Assembly (NCBI RefSeq): GCF_000150275.1
Contig: NW_002060944.1
Coordinates: forward strand, 3,786,123-3,850,122
Reading direction: 5' to 3'
Origin: Trichoplax adhaerens
Lineage: Eukaryota > Placozoa > Uniplacotomia > Trichoplacea > Trichoplacidae
DNA length: 64,000 bases
Position numbers and translations under genes: made by a program. Below are positions 36,070-48,811 of the stretch, piece after piece (the stretch's first letter is position 1; each line of letters starts with the position of its first letter). Under the pieces are notes generated by a model. It did not search any database, was not told where the DNA came from, and worked only from the letters and a program-made list of their open reading frames with translations.

Positions 36070-38020
36070 TATTTCTTTACTAATTTTAATTGCCAATCAT
36101 TCAATTTAAAGGTTATCGGTATAGAATCATCAATAAACTATATTACAATAGCAAGTGAATGCATTATATAAATATTCTTATTAAAACTAATCTTTTATAA
36201 CCGTTCATATATTTCATTACTAAATCGATCAGCTATCCAATTTCTAAAAGCTTTGCAATTATCAATGAACTACTTTATGGCAAAAAACCAATATCAATAT
36301 CTTAATCAAAATTAAATTATACAACGATTTATCCATTTCATTACTAATTCTAATTATCGATTATCCAATTTAAAAGCTATTGACTCATCAATAAATGAAT
36401 ACATTTGTTAAGGCAGTAAAATATCGTGAAAAATTAATCACATATTAATTGAGCGCATAGACTTGATTTAGCTTATGGGTGTGAGTCCATAGTTCCATTT
36501 TTAGGTAGAGGGTTGCAGGAAGGACAAGTAATTTGGTCGTAGTGAGCTATTTACGCTAGAATCTACTATAACTGTAGTTAATTATAGTGATTATATAATG
36601 GGAATCCTAAATTTGGCCTAGCTCAGAATTATAAGAGCAAGATTTACAGACTGACGCGTATGAATTATTCGTAGGCCTTCGTATAATATGGTATGTTTCG
36701 TAAAATTGCTAATTATTGGTCAAAGATCAAATATAGATGTTTAATACAAAATCTTGCTATGTAGTAACAGTAATTCATGTTATAGAAATGCTGTAGCTAG
36801 TACGACTAGACTGGATTTTAAAGAAGTCCTGAATGAGACATTTTGGTTGAATTAGCATCTATTATTGGAAAATTTACTTTAATTATAACTCTGTATGCGA
36901 TCCTACTTATTATAATATTAAAAATCTATTGAAGACTGGTAATTTCGATCAATGAAAGCATTATTGATTTTTCTCAGTTCTTTGCGTACAATACTATTAC
37001 TGTACTTGGCAAATAGTGTTACTATACTAAGTGAAATTTAGTATTGTAGCAGCTTTGTATTAATATTCTAATAAAAATAATTAATACCACGTTATGTCTA
37101 TTTTATTGCTGATTTTGATATTTCTACAATCATTAATATATAATTTTTCAGCGATATATAAATATAATCTATCAGTCTCCTAAATCATGTTAATCTAGGA
37201 CTAATTTTTTATAATAATAGCAATTTTTCCCGTCCATTTAATTTCTAAAAACTATACAAACATTGTAGTGTATTTAGAATATGCTGTAAATATATTCTAC
37301 TCCTAAATATAGACATGTTGTATTGCTCTTATATTTAGACAGATCTACAGTCCGCTTACTCTACATTCATATATAGACTACTGTATTTAGTTATTACGGT
37401 ACTCGCTGTTTTCTACAATCATCTGCTATTTTGTAACCTATTATGGTATATGTTGTATCTAATTCCACAATCCTATGCTCTGCTTGTGCTCTATCTTTAA
37501 AACTATAAATACTGGCGATTTCTACCTCAGAGTTCGTTAGCCTCTCAGTTAGTCTTCTAGTTAGTCTCTCACAGTCTAATACTTCTACTCGTCACTCACG
37601 ACAGCTTGCACGCTGATCTACCGTAACTACCCCCCTGTACTTCACATTACTAACCTACAATAAAGCATAACTTTTATAAACCCTTTGGTGTAATAATTGT
37701 AAATGGCGACTAAATCTCAATCCACTGAGATATTGAACCCTCCATCACAAACATCAATAAAGTATTTTATGCCGATGAAGATAAGGACATACCAACATTT
37801 TAATTAATACGACTGCCAATCTACTACGTTACTAATTTCAGTTGTCTAATTTTTAAGAGCCATAGAATCATTAATAAACTCTTTTATTCAAAAATACTCC
37901 ATATCAATGCAGCAATAAAATCAATTTATACTACTTTTATCCATTTTATGGCTGATTTTAATTGCCCGTTGTCCAGTTTTTAAGAGCTATGCAACTATCA
38001 AAAACTATTTGCTGTAATAA
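36070..38020. repeat. Intronic diverged tandem repeats, about 130-140 bp unit
   Basis: At least five diverged units recur at about 36073, 36211, 36336, 37820 and 37942, each with a 'ttcattactaat' or 'ttttatggctgat' start, a 'ccaattt-aaaagct' core and 'atcaataaact'. They fill the TM-to-tail intron of the pseudogene. The family 2 LTR at 37264 inserted within this repeat field. Confidence 0.6.
37264..37749 (+). mobile_element. Solo LTR, family 2, 486 bp, target duplication AACAT
   Basis: It begins TGTAGTGTATTTAG and ends CCATCACA, flanked by AACAT at 37259-37263 and 37750-37754. Within it lie 'aaactataaatact' (TATA-like, near 37500) and 'aataaagc' (polyadenylation-like, near 37660). It is the inverted relative of 2822-3273. 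It sits in an intron of the receptor pseudogene, antisense to that gene. Confidence 0.9.
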
Positions 38021-41000
38021 CGAATATACTAACCACGACTTGGAGCAATTTGACCTACCAACTTGACCTGCTTCTGTGTGATTCTTCTTTCATGAATAAG
38101 TAGGCTAACAAATACCAGAAGTGCTATGGCAGCAATGCCGATAGAGATACCAATCGGGATCATCACTAGAGAATTTGGTTTATCGACTATCATGGCGTTC
38201 ATAATTTGGAAACGGAAAAAACTGATATGAAAGATAACGAAATTCAGACTACCAATAATGGCAGTGAATGGCCAGTATTATTATACTATCATTAGCCAAT
38301 ACTGTTCTAATGTTTGATGTCAATTTAGAGCTCAAAATTGCTGGACTAAAAATAATTCTAAATTTTGTATGCGTGCATGAAATATTTACCCTCAGTACGG
38401 ATGAATTTTCATTGTACTTTCAATTTAAAATTATACATTGGTGTATACAGTACTGGAATTATTAGATTTGAACTAGAATGGATTTATAGATATTTTGTAA
38501 CTTTAAAATATCTACCAGAAATGATACTAGCTTCAATTATAAGCCCATTACATTCTTGTTAAATGATTCTGCTTTAGAACTTGCTATCAATGAGTGCAAA
38601 CTGTAAGAACGAATCGGTATTTGCGGTAGCTCGAATTTATGAATATTAGTAACATGAATTATAATTGCGTAAACCCGGTAGTGAGGATTTCTATTATACT
38701 AGAATTGATAAAGAATATTTGGGAAGAATTATCTTATTGCATAGCTTTAAATCTATCGAGATATTATCTCCAATTGATGATGATAATGAATTTCTTCGAT
38801 ATCAAGAATATAGAGAATATGTTAGTTTAATTAAGTACGACTGAAAAATAGTCACCTACGCATGATGATGTATTTGAAATCAGGTTTAAAAACCACAAAT
38901 ACACTATATGAGAATTATTCTTTCACCTACAGTATATACTTGACTAAAGCGAATAATATAACGTGCTGAAAACTTGCGTATTATGAAATTATATTTGCAC
39001 AATAATACCCAGTTATTAAAAAATCAAAGCCTTTGCATCGACTAACGACTATTTCATTACTAGTTGATGAATAATACTTGAATACAGATGATATTCTATT
39101 TCCAAATTTAGTCAATCTATTCGGCATTGAATTAGCCACATTGTTCAATTAATATCTAATTTCTCAACTAGAGTTAAAATTAATGATTGCTAATCAAGAC
39201 TACACTGCAATCAGAATATATCGGAAATGGTTTCTATTTAGAAGAAACCTAGCTTACTTAGAGGTACGGTTACTGTCATTAAATTGGACGCCACAGATTC
39301 GCATCGATTAACTGAGATACAAGAAAAATTTCCAATTTGACCAGGTTCTGTTCGATCCCTGATCAAAGTACTTCGAGTAGTAGTTTGGTTGATATACTCA
39401 TATGTAGTATTATTAGAAGGGTATAATATTATGATAATGGCCATTATAATATCTTCTTCAGACGATTTCTGGTCTTGAATTCCCCTCACTGTACACCGAA
39501 GAGTTATCTCTTTCGATGTTTCTTGCTGAGTGATATTAATTATGCCATAATTAAGACATGCTGCTTTCAATATAGAGAATGGAAAACTAAATTAGAATCG
39601 AAATAAGATAGATAATATCATAAATCCTTGATAAATCTTAAAGAGGATAATAATTTATAATGATAGTTATTCCACAAAATTAGTTGTGACTATCCCAAAC
39701 TACTAGAATACAATAGATCATTCTCAAAATTACCTAGAGCTTTTAAATCGATAAATCTTTGATTAGTCAAACCACATCCCCAAGTATGACTAGCAAATGT
39801 GAAACTGTAATTCCTACATCGCTAAAAGTAAATTTTCGAAATGCTAAGGTATAACTATAAATGCAGTAAAGATCTAGTTTAGGACACGGAGTTGGAGTAA
39901 TGAATGTATTATTTTTATCATCTACAGCGGTACTATTTTGAATAAACAAGAATTCTCCACCAAATTGGTGTGACATTTCATTTTATTGGCTTTTATTCTA
40001 AATGTAAGATTAAACGGATGGCCGATATATCCGAATTGTTGACATTCAAAGGGCAATAATTTGCAGTCTTCATCTTAACATATTTCCTGTGATAATATCT
40101 TCTTTAAGTAGCGTAAAGTATTTTAAGGTAGACGATGATAGAAGGTATAAAGGATTTCATTGAGATACAAGTTATAGGCTAACAATGATATGGTTGTTAT
40201 AGATAAGTTATTTGAGATAGCAGGAACGTAGGAACTGACTAACGAGTTAGCTTACAAAGGTATTTATAGGTTTTAGATGAGATTGAGATAATGTCTTTAT
40301 ATGTATAGTATGTCGTCTATATATCGTCATGATGTCGTACATTATGAATGTAATGCAATACAGTACTTAAACGGTATATGATAAGTATTCGTATATTGGG
40401 ATATTACTATGCTAGGCATCTTCTATATAAGATCATAATGTTACATTTCCTAGTGGAAACATAAAGATAACTCAATGTTAATAGGCCTGTCTAAGATAAT
40501 TTTTCAATTTCAAAAAGGCAACAGCAAATAGTAACTACTAATAACAGTAGAAGAAATATTCAATGGAACGAATCCATTTCATACATAATTAATTTAATCC
40601 CCTTTAAATACCAATCAAAAGGATTTATCGACGAAATAAGCTAGATCACGATAAATTTGTCTGACGATTTAACTCTATTTGCTATATAATGAAATGGTTG
40701 GAAAGTAAATATTTGATATCATCACAATATTAGAGAAGTTTCTAGCAGAATTATGTTATTCTATAGTAAAAGAATCAGCTAAAGAACTGATATTCGAGTA
40801 GATAGGATCAGAATAAATACGTATATTTCTTAATTATTACTGTTGTAAGAGTCGATCAGCAATAGTAGCTAAATACGATGGATAAAGTGATTTAAAATTA
40901 ACTAGCTAAAGAATTTGATATTCAAGTATAAAAGGTCAGATTAAAATAAAATTTATTTTGCTACTAATAGACGATAATAATTATATAATCAATAAGTTTC

Positions 41001-41742
41001 TCATGCATATGAAACTATTAATTCCACGAAAATCTGATATTAACTTGCTGCAAGAATCCAATATTTAAGTAGAATAGATGGATACTTTAGGTTGCAATTA
41101 TCCAAAGTGTCAGCCTCGAAATAGTAAAAATGCCTATTACATCATTTTATAATGCTGCAATAATAATTAATTACCATGTACGATAGTTGATTGATCCATA
41201 TAGTGATAGGAGTTTGATATAAGCAATATGATACACCAAATGATTATGGCAATGAAGAATAGGATTTATTCTTAAATGATGAAGAAATCATAGGAAGGAA
41301 TTAAATACAGTAAGCAGGATTAAATTTTGTTTTATTTTTAAGATATTTACCTTCAAAATGTAGTCAAATTTTGCAACGAGCTAAAATAAGATAAGAAAGA
41401 TAAAAAAAGATTTAGTTAATTACTGTATGAAACTGCTTTGCTAGCTCGTTTTTCTAAATTATTTACTATAAGCAGGAATCAATCTATCTAAAATACGGAT
41501 ATATGGTCAATGATAACTAAATCCTAAAAACGAGTAAATTAAGCTAATTAACTTAAGTGTTTTAAGTTAGACATATTCTTAGTGTTTACTAGGGCACAAA
41601 CGTATAAAAGAATTTTATTTTGCAGCTGTTTTAATATTATCAACTTACTTGGTATGGAAATCACTCCATGCGAAGCAATACTAGTGCATACAATCGGAGC
41701 AAGTAGAAATAGAAGGAATGAACTGATTGATCTATTTGCCAT

Positions 41743-43268
41743 TCAATGATCCAATTCAAGTTATTATTAGGATTAAAAGTGATTTCGACTGAAGATTGAT
41801 TCTCAAGGTGAAAAGATGCAAGTCCTGTTCTCACAAGAAAAGCATGAAATGTCTTGCTGGCACGATAGGAAAAATTAATAACGTAGACAAACTCTGGCAT
41901 TCTCAAATTCCTTATTTTATATTGATATTTATAAATTCGCACAGTAGGGGTGGGGAGAAATTAAACATAATAATTAGTAAGAATGATTAATAAATTATTT
42001 AAAATTAAACACAAGACTACTGCCTGGCAGTAATGAACTTGCAATTATTAAAATTAGTAATCCACTTCGAATTCCAGTGTAAACTAAGCTTGAAGGAAAT
42101 CACCAGTTTCATATAAACGTAATGACAAACTTGCTAAAACTACGTTAAAGAATAATAGTAAGGACGGAATTACTGCCTTAACCAAGCAATCCACCAAGAA
42201 AATATCATTTACTTAATAAAATAGGCCTTCTAAGCTGCTCTTAATTACAGATACCTTGATAGTCTTATCATACTCTAGACAAATTTAGCTTGTCATAGTT
42301 AGTAGCTTATGACACATACAGTCTTCGTTATTTTCTATAATCATTTAGTATGTGTTACGATATAGCTTTAGAAGGATAGTTTTGCTTTATGTGCACCAGG
42401 AGTTTTTGACGAGACTATTAAAGGCTGATGCCTAAAGACCATTTTTAGTGAGTTAATTAGTCGGTTATTCGACTGGTTTGTCAATTGCTATTGAATTGTC
42501 AAGAGTATAATCTTGGCTGTCAAGATTTCTTCAGCAATAAATAGTAGTAAATCTTTGACTACCTCGTCTACATCATCAGTGACGTTATAATTATACTAAT
42601 AGTATTCGGTTGTTGGAACTGAATTATGAAGGTGTTATAACCCTCGCTTGTGGTGAAGATTTTGTAAAGAAACTCTCGTGAAAGTATTTACAACTCGTTC
42701 TACATCCCCAGTATTTTCAGTCAATTTGAGTGATATATGAGAACTCGTTCTCTCGGCTGTACTCCACAGATGACTGATAAACTATTACATTTTTCTTCAC
42801 TTTACGACTCCTGAACGCTTCTTAAGCAATTACTACTTTTATTTTACAACCACATACGCTTAAAGAGATTTCTACGGTAAACGCCAGTGTTAACTGGCGT
42901 GGATATATATTTTATAAGTTACATTAGTAGATTTATTCAATTACTAAATAGATACCAGTAGGTAGATATTCTGGAAGTTGAGGTGTTGAAATACTCTTTC
43001 TCCGTCCATAATTCCATATACGGCTCGATTATAATATTACTGCCTTTCACACCTTTTAGTAAATAGTAAATTAACTTGCAACAGTTCTATATCACGATTC
43101 TGCTACTAAACAATTTACTAGTACAAGCCTAGCAAAATTAAACATGATTTTATCTAGATTATTCTCAAGTATCGATAGTTAATTACCCGGTACTGCAGTA
43201 CTGTTAACAGAAGGTTATTGCATAAATGATTATTCTTCAATGACTGTTCTTTAGTAATTGTCACGAGA
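41743..43268. other. Intergenic stretch between receptor genes
   Basis: It holds the upstream region of the pseudogene and the 3' flank of the next receptor. A part around 42295-42360 vaguely resembles the family 2 LTR ('cagtctt-gttattttct', 'aatcat'), too weakly to call. No coding exon is recognised. Confidence 0.4.
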
Positions 43269-46200
43269 CTATAGTAGTGGAGAACGATCATCGCCATTAT
43301 GATAGGAAGTTCTGTCAAATTGTGCTGAGTCGGTGAAATAATGTAAAGTTTCCTCTAATCTTTCATGAAATTCAATTTGTAAATTTACATTCATGTCATC
43401 AGTCCATTCTAGATATTCGATTTCATCCAGTAGATAAGAAAAATTTTGAGGACGATTCACAGAAATTGCTATGATTGCTCTCTCATCGATAATACACTTA
43501 TTGATAATACTACGCAAATAATGATTGAAATTGTGACTATCGGATCGAGTGACATTGTCGTCCATAAGTATTAATATTATCAAGTTAAAGTATTGAATCT
43601 TTTCATAATAGACTTCTAGTTCGTATGTCTTTCCATTAATATTATTGATTTCCCACGTCCGACCGTCGAATGAGATATCCTGTAAGGAATTATCGACTAA
43701 CTCGGTGACTGGACTTGGAATCGGGCCGTGACATGCAATTAGAATATTTTCTAAAATATCAGAAAAAGAAAATTAAATCATTAATAGTTTCATTGAAAGC
43801 GATTAATACCGCTACTCTTCTATTTCAAGATTAATTATATTTTAATATTAAGTAATCTAATATTCTAAGGCTACATACATTAATCATTGATTAAATACTC
43901 ACGACGACTAGGAGTAACTTGACGGACTAATTCTTTCTTTCTTCTTACGATAGTTATTCTATAAACCGATCTGCTAATGACTGCTAGAAACACAATAGCA
44001 GCGGTAAATAAGCCAAGCAGAGCAATAGGTAAATTACTTGGTTTGTCGACTATCGTAGCATTCATAGTTTGAAAAATAGAAAAAATTAATCGAGATTAAG
44101 ATATTCTCACGAATGAAGATGGCAATAAACGACTACAATAATTATCCTACTATCAAATAAATAATTTTATATTATAGTAGATTTGGGTAAAGACTGAAAA
44201 TTACTCATTGAATAAGATTTTATAAATTTTGAATGTGCTCATGAAAATATATACGGCTATCGATGATGATTATTCGTTTTATTCGTAAATGCTATCGTTG
44301 GAGTATGCAGCACAGTGCTCAGATTGAAGGTGAGAATCAATGATTTATCCACGATTAATATTGTAAATTAGCTAAGAGAAATGATATCACACAATGATCA
44401 CTACTCATTAAATTCACGTTAAGAGATACTACTTCCTAAAGCAGTACTTTCGTCAAGAAATGATACAGCATACCGCAATAGCTTAGGATTATATATTTGT
44501 ACTGTATACGGCTAGCTACGGGTATACGCTCATGAATATAAAATAGCAAATTTTATTTTGTTGAATGTTCTTGCCATGTATCGTACTCTACTTCAGTTTC
44601 ATCGATTGCAAAATTAATTTATCTGAAGCCTGTTAATGAAAAGATCATACGATCCTTAATATCGACTATTGATCATATTCTCGTCAAGGAACTTTATATT
44701 TCTTTTAGAGTAAAACAGAATCAGAAACTAGAACTGAGGATGAATTATTTTGGGGTAATTACCCTATGCGTACTAAATTTGTTAAGCAAATGATATAATG
44801 ATTAATGATTACTTATCAGATTCTCATCGTGAAACTATCAGTGTATTAAGTAGAGCCATTTATTTCTTCAGAGTACGAAGTAATCAGATAGTAGGTAAAA
44901 TGCGTATAAAGGCACTTGTGGATTCGTGAAAGATAATATTTGCAGTAAAATGTTATCGCGAAGTTAATATTCTCCGTTGCAGGGAAACGATAAGAATTAC
45001 TGTATAGTTCAAGTAGATGATTCATTTTCTAATTTACTGAAAATAGGTTAAGGACATTCATAAATACAAATAGGATTGTTGTTAGGAACTATAAGGATAT
45101 TTAAAGAAGAATAGTAACTGCAATAAAGGTGGGATATAATCTGTCAAATTTCCTGAATAGAATTTTTCCATACTACCAGATACAGTAATTTATTTATTCA
45201 GAGTGCAAGACAATCAGTAATTTATTTATTCAGAGTGTAAGGCCATCAGATAATGGCTGTGTATAAAGTTATCCGTAGATTCATAGAAGATAATATTTAC
45301 TGTAAGTGTTATCGTACACTTAATCTGATCTGCTGTGGAGAATGATAATAATTGCGGTGTAATCTAAACGCATGATCTAATCTCCAAGTTAGTAAAATTT
45401 AGTCAAGGGCATTTGTAAATACGAATATGCTACTTTGCATCACTACGATAAAAAATAAGCAGTTGGATTGTTCACTAACGAAGGATCGATCGATCGAGAG
45501 AATTTACGACAGAATAATGTTACATCTCGCTATCTTCATTATAAATATCGTTTTATACTGGTTACAATCTTAAATTCAAAAATCTGCAATAGCCTTTGTG
45601 AATAAATCATATTTGAAAATTAATCCTTAACGTATGACGATGTATTTCAAATCCAGTTTAAAAATCTTACAACTAAGTGTTAAAAGTATAATTTCTTACA
45701 TTAATTAATATGCAAATCTAGCAGTCTAATTTATAATGGATTAACTCCTATATTCAGTTGATGAATATCACTTAAAAGCCGATTCTATTTTAACTTACAA
45801 GCTTTATCAGTCTAATTTATGCTGGATTAACCCGTTGCATTCGGTTGATTATCATTTAAAAGCTGTAACGAAACTTAGTATTGTGATTATAGACTTTTAG
45901 ACATGTTAGTAAGATGTACGGAAGCGTAACTTTCTATTTATCTTAAGACGTATTTGGTAGCTCGCTACTATAGACTTTAATGGTAGATAATCGCGGCTCT
46001 GACTACCACGAAATGAGTATAAGCTGGCAACTTTAGACTGCTCAGTTCGTTCTTCCTAGAATTCCTTCAATAGTTGTATTCGGCTAGAGTAGAGCCTTGT
46101 GTAGCTAGTCTTTGTATTAGATCTAATAAAGTTCTAATTTTCTACAACTTTGGAATTTTCATGATTGGATTTTATCACGAAAGCTTATTGTATTCTAACT

Positions 46201-48811
46201 TGAAAATTCTAGTCGACACAATTGATGCTGGATTAAACTTTAATAGTCGATTGAGTATCTCTTTAAAGCCGATTTTATTTTAATTTGCAAATGTAGTCAG
46301 TATAATTTGAGCTGGATTAAACCGTTGCAGTCGGTCGATTATCGCATAAAAGCCGATTCTATTTTATATTGCAAAAGCAGTCTAGTATAATTTGAACTGG
46401 ATTAAACCGTTATAGGTGGGTGATTATTGCCTGAAAATCGAATCTAGTGTAACTTGTTAAGCTAGCATGTACAATTTGGGATAGATTACATTGCTAAATT
46501 TAAGATGAATGTTACTTAAATACTGATCTTATCTAGCTTCTAAATCGAATAAATCTAAATTATGATCGATTAACCGCTTCATTCAACATATAGATTACTA
46601 GATGAAGATAATATTTACGTAGCTTGAATCAATCGTATGTACAGTATACTGGATTAACTAATATACTCAAGATGAATATTACTTGACACAGAGAATATTT
46701 AATTCGCAAACCCTATCAATCTTATCTGAGCTGAATTTGCCAATAAATTCAATCATTATAATATCCAATTTGGCGGCCAGAGTAAAATGACTAATACGAA
46801 TCGAAATTGTACTGCTATAACATAATATCAGAAATTAGAAGAAATCTTACCTTGAGGTGGTGCAACATTCCAGGTCGACTTGGATCGTATAAATCCGCAG
46901 AGATTTTTAGATGCACATGAAAAATTTCCAGTCTGTTCAGGTTGAGTTCGATCAAGGATTAGAGTACTACGAATAGTTTGATTGATAGTCTCAATAGTAG
47001 TATAATTTGATTTGGGTATAAAGTTTTCGATTCTGCCATGATAAGATCTTATCCAAGTGATTGTCGGTCTTGGGTTTCCACTCGCTATACATTGAAGTCC
47101 TACTTTTGGAGAGTTATCTTGCAGTGAGCTATTAACTATACCATTATTAACACATTCTAAATTCAATATAGAAATTAGAAAAAAAATGCTAGGATTAAAC
47201 TAAGGCTACCATAAGTATAAATCATTGATAAACTTTAACATTTTATTTTACAATAGCTGATAATGCAACAGATATTCAACGGTATTGGTCGGAGCTAGTA
47301 ACAAATTAATAGTACGTTTCTAGTTTTGAAATTGAACAATCATTCTTAATATTACCTCGAGCTTCTAAATCGACAAATGATTGACTTGACAATATACATC
47401 CACAGTTGTGACCAGCAAATAAAAAACTGTAATTGCCTAAATCGTTGCTAGTTAGATTTTTAAGTACCAAAGTAAAGTCATAAATACAGCAGTCATCTCT
47501 CCTAGGACAGTCTTTTCGAGTAATGACTACACTGTTATCATTATCTGCAACAACATTATTTCGAAGAAAGCAGCATTCAGCGTTAGCCACGCAGTCACCA
47601 ATCCTGCAACCTGCTGTATTAAATTTCACTCTAAATGTAAGATTGTATGGAAAATTAAAATATCCAAATTGTTGAGACTTCGAGGGTAATACTTGGCACG
47701 GGCTATCTTCAACTTAATCAGTCATAAAAAAGGAAAACAAAAATAACTCTACGTTAATAAGTCTAAGTCAATTTCTTGCCATAAAAAAGCTTTAAAATGA
47801 TAATCATTAATTATTATAGAGTGTAAAATAATACAATTGATCAATTCGACGCTGAAACTATTTTAAACTAAGAATAAAATAACAATTAAACGATTAATTA
47901 ATTAATTATCGACATGAGCCAGATCGATTAACTCATTACATGATTTAACACTATGGTAATAATTATTTAATTACTTAACAAACAACCACAGTATTTGATA
48001 AAACTGCCGTATAATCGGTGTTTAGAGCAGAGTTCATTTAGACTAGAACTGAATTATTAGCTAAAGAATTGATATCCAAGGAGAAATGACAGAAATAAAA
48101 ATAGTTTATCGTTTTCTACGACTAAAATATTATAGATAAATCAACGTAGAATCAACTCTAAACTATCTCAAAGGTGTCAGCTGACGAGCTGATCTCGCTA
48201 TACGAGAATAAATCAGGATGAATTGTTTCATAATTTATCGTGCCGTAAAATTGTATAATCGATCGTTTAATAATAAGAACTTGATATAAGTGATAAAATA
48301 GATGAAAATCTAGGAGAAGTAAGCAATTGCATTTCGATCTGGATAGTTGAAATATTCTTGAAAGAGATGATATTAAAATTAAACTAGATAAAACATGAAT
48401 TAAATTTATGATACTTACCAACAAAAGGAAAGTCTGGCATCTTACAACGTGCTAAAAAAGTTAAATTATAAAAGCTTTCAGTTATTTTCTACCGAAATAT
48501 AGGATGCTAGATACCGTCTATTAAAAGTCCTCACAATGAAGTAAAAACTAAAAAGATTGAAAACTATGGATATGTGATCAAATGTAATCTGAAATTCAAA
48601 GGTGAGTAATGAAGGAGCAAATAGAACTATGACATAATTGTAGATGTCCTTAACATCAAGTCTGGATAAAAAATTGATATTGTAGCAGTCCTGTCTTTAA
48701 TAACCTACGCGGTAAACTATTTTCTTTCTTCAGAGAAAAGTCATCACTCCCAACACAATAAAGAGCTAAATTGAAAAGTAAAATCCATGAAATGATCGAA
48801 TTTTCCGCCAT
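43269..48811 (-). CDS. Two-Ig receptor with TIR/SEFIR-like cytoplasmic domain
   Basis: Single-pass type I receptor of about 473 residues. Exons: 48709-48811 (signal peptide 'MAENSIISWILLFNLALYC'), 48419-48451 (33 nt microexon giving 'RCKMPDFPFV'), 47356-47706 (Ig1, eight or more Cys, 'LTSNDLGNYSF' F-strand), 46851-47156 (Ig2, 'LQCIASGNPRPTITW' and 'GNFSC'), 43903-44049 (TM, then basic 'RRKKELVRQVTPSR'), 43269-43750 (cytoplasmic domain 'NILIACHG', 'FNLIILILMDDN', 'AIISVNR'-like strand, 'IEYLEW'). All introns are GT-AG and phase 1, and the joined frame is open. The cytoplasmic domain shows the alternating strand-helix pattern of the TIR/SEFIR superfamily, so signalling by homotypic adaptor binding is inferred. 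The tail ends at a TAG where the paralogue at 52421 has CAG, shortening it, and it also lacks a Gly/Asp-rich segment. The ligand is unknown. Confidence 0.82.
43318..43955. repeat. Near-identical tract shared with 52518-53155
   Basis: Over 638 bases, covering most of the cytoplasmic exon, a complete intron and the end of the TM exon, I find one mismatch by eye (43657 G, 52857 A) and no indel; the offset is exactly 9200. Divergence starts abruptly on both sides. See the finding on gene conversion. Confidence 0.9.
45690..46560. repeat. Intronic minisatellite, about 83 bp unit
   Basis: About six units repeat 'aaagccgattctatttta', 'gctggattaa', 'ccgtt' and 'cggttgatta'. It lies in the Ig2-to-TM intron and is interrupted by an LTR at 45864-46179. 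The paralogous intron has the same units at about 54560-55020. Confidence 0.75.
45864..46179 (+). mobile_element. Internally deleted LTR family 1 copy, target duplication AAAGC
   Basis: It begins TGTAACGAAACTTAG and ends near TTATCACG, flanked by AAAGC at 45859-45863 and 46180-46184. It keeps the 5' end and the 'attcggctagagtagagc' to 3' end part; the middle of the 552 bp LTR is missing and there are many substitutions. The paralogous intron is an empty site with a single AAAGC at 54851-54855. Confidence 0.85.
48419..48451 (-). other. 33 nt microexon of the 43269-48811 receptor
   Basis: It is flanked by 'tttttttag' and 'gtaagtatc', phase 1 on both sides, and encodes 'RCKMPDFPFV'. An equally long, homologous microexon stands at 56941-56973 in the paralogue and a decayed 30 nt one at 41351-41380. 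Confidence 0.7.

Larger units (their letters stand above)
35415..41742 (-). pseudogene. Broken two-Ig receptor with TIR/SEFIR-like tail
   Basis: All six exons of the family are traceable: 41649-41742 (signal peptide 'MANRSISSFLLFLLAP'), 41351-41380 (microexon), 39734-40067 (Ig1), 39258-39560 (Ig2), 38034-38186 (TM, 'DKPNSL' then helix), 35415-36000 (cytoplasmic domain). Lesions seen by alignment to the intact paralogues: TGA in the microexon (41364-41366), two single-base frameshifts in Ig1 (near 39931-39951 and 39806-39814), loss of the Ig2 core Trp in a diverged segment, TAA in the cytoplasmic domain (35732-35734), a further frameshift after it and TAG at 35544-35546. The relic tail still reads 'DQSPLLDESHML' before a stop. 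The TM-to-tail intron is swollen by tandem repeats and an LTR. Some lesions could be sequencing errors, but so many make a pseudogene the best call. Confidence 0.85.

Noticed and set aside
38268-38830. Several short + strand frames
   Set aside because: They lie in an intron of the receptor pseudogene, overlap one another in different frames and show no domain; typical chance frames in AT-rich DNA.
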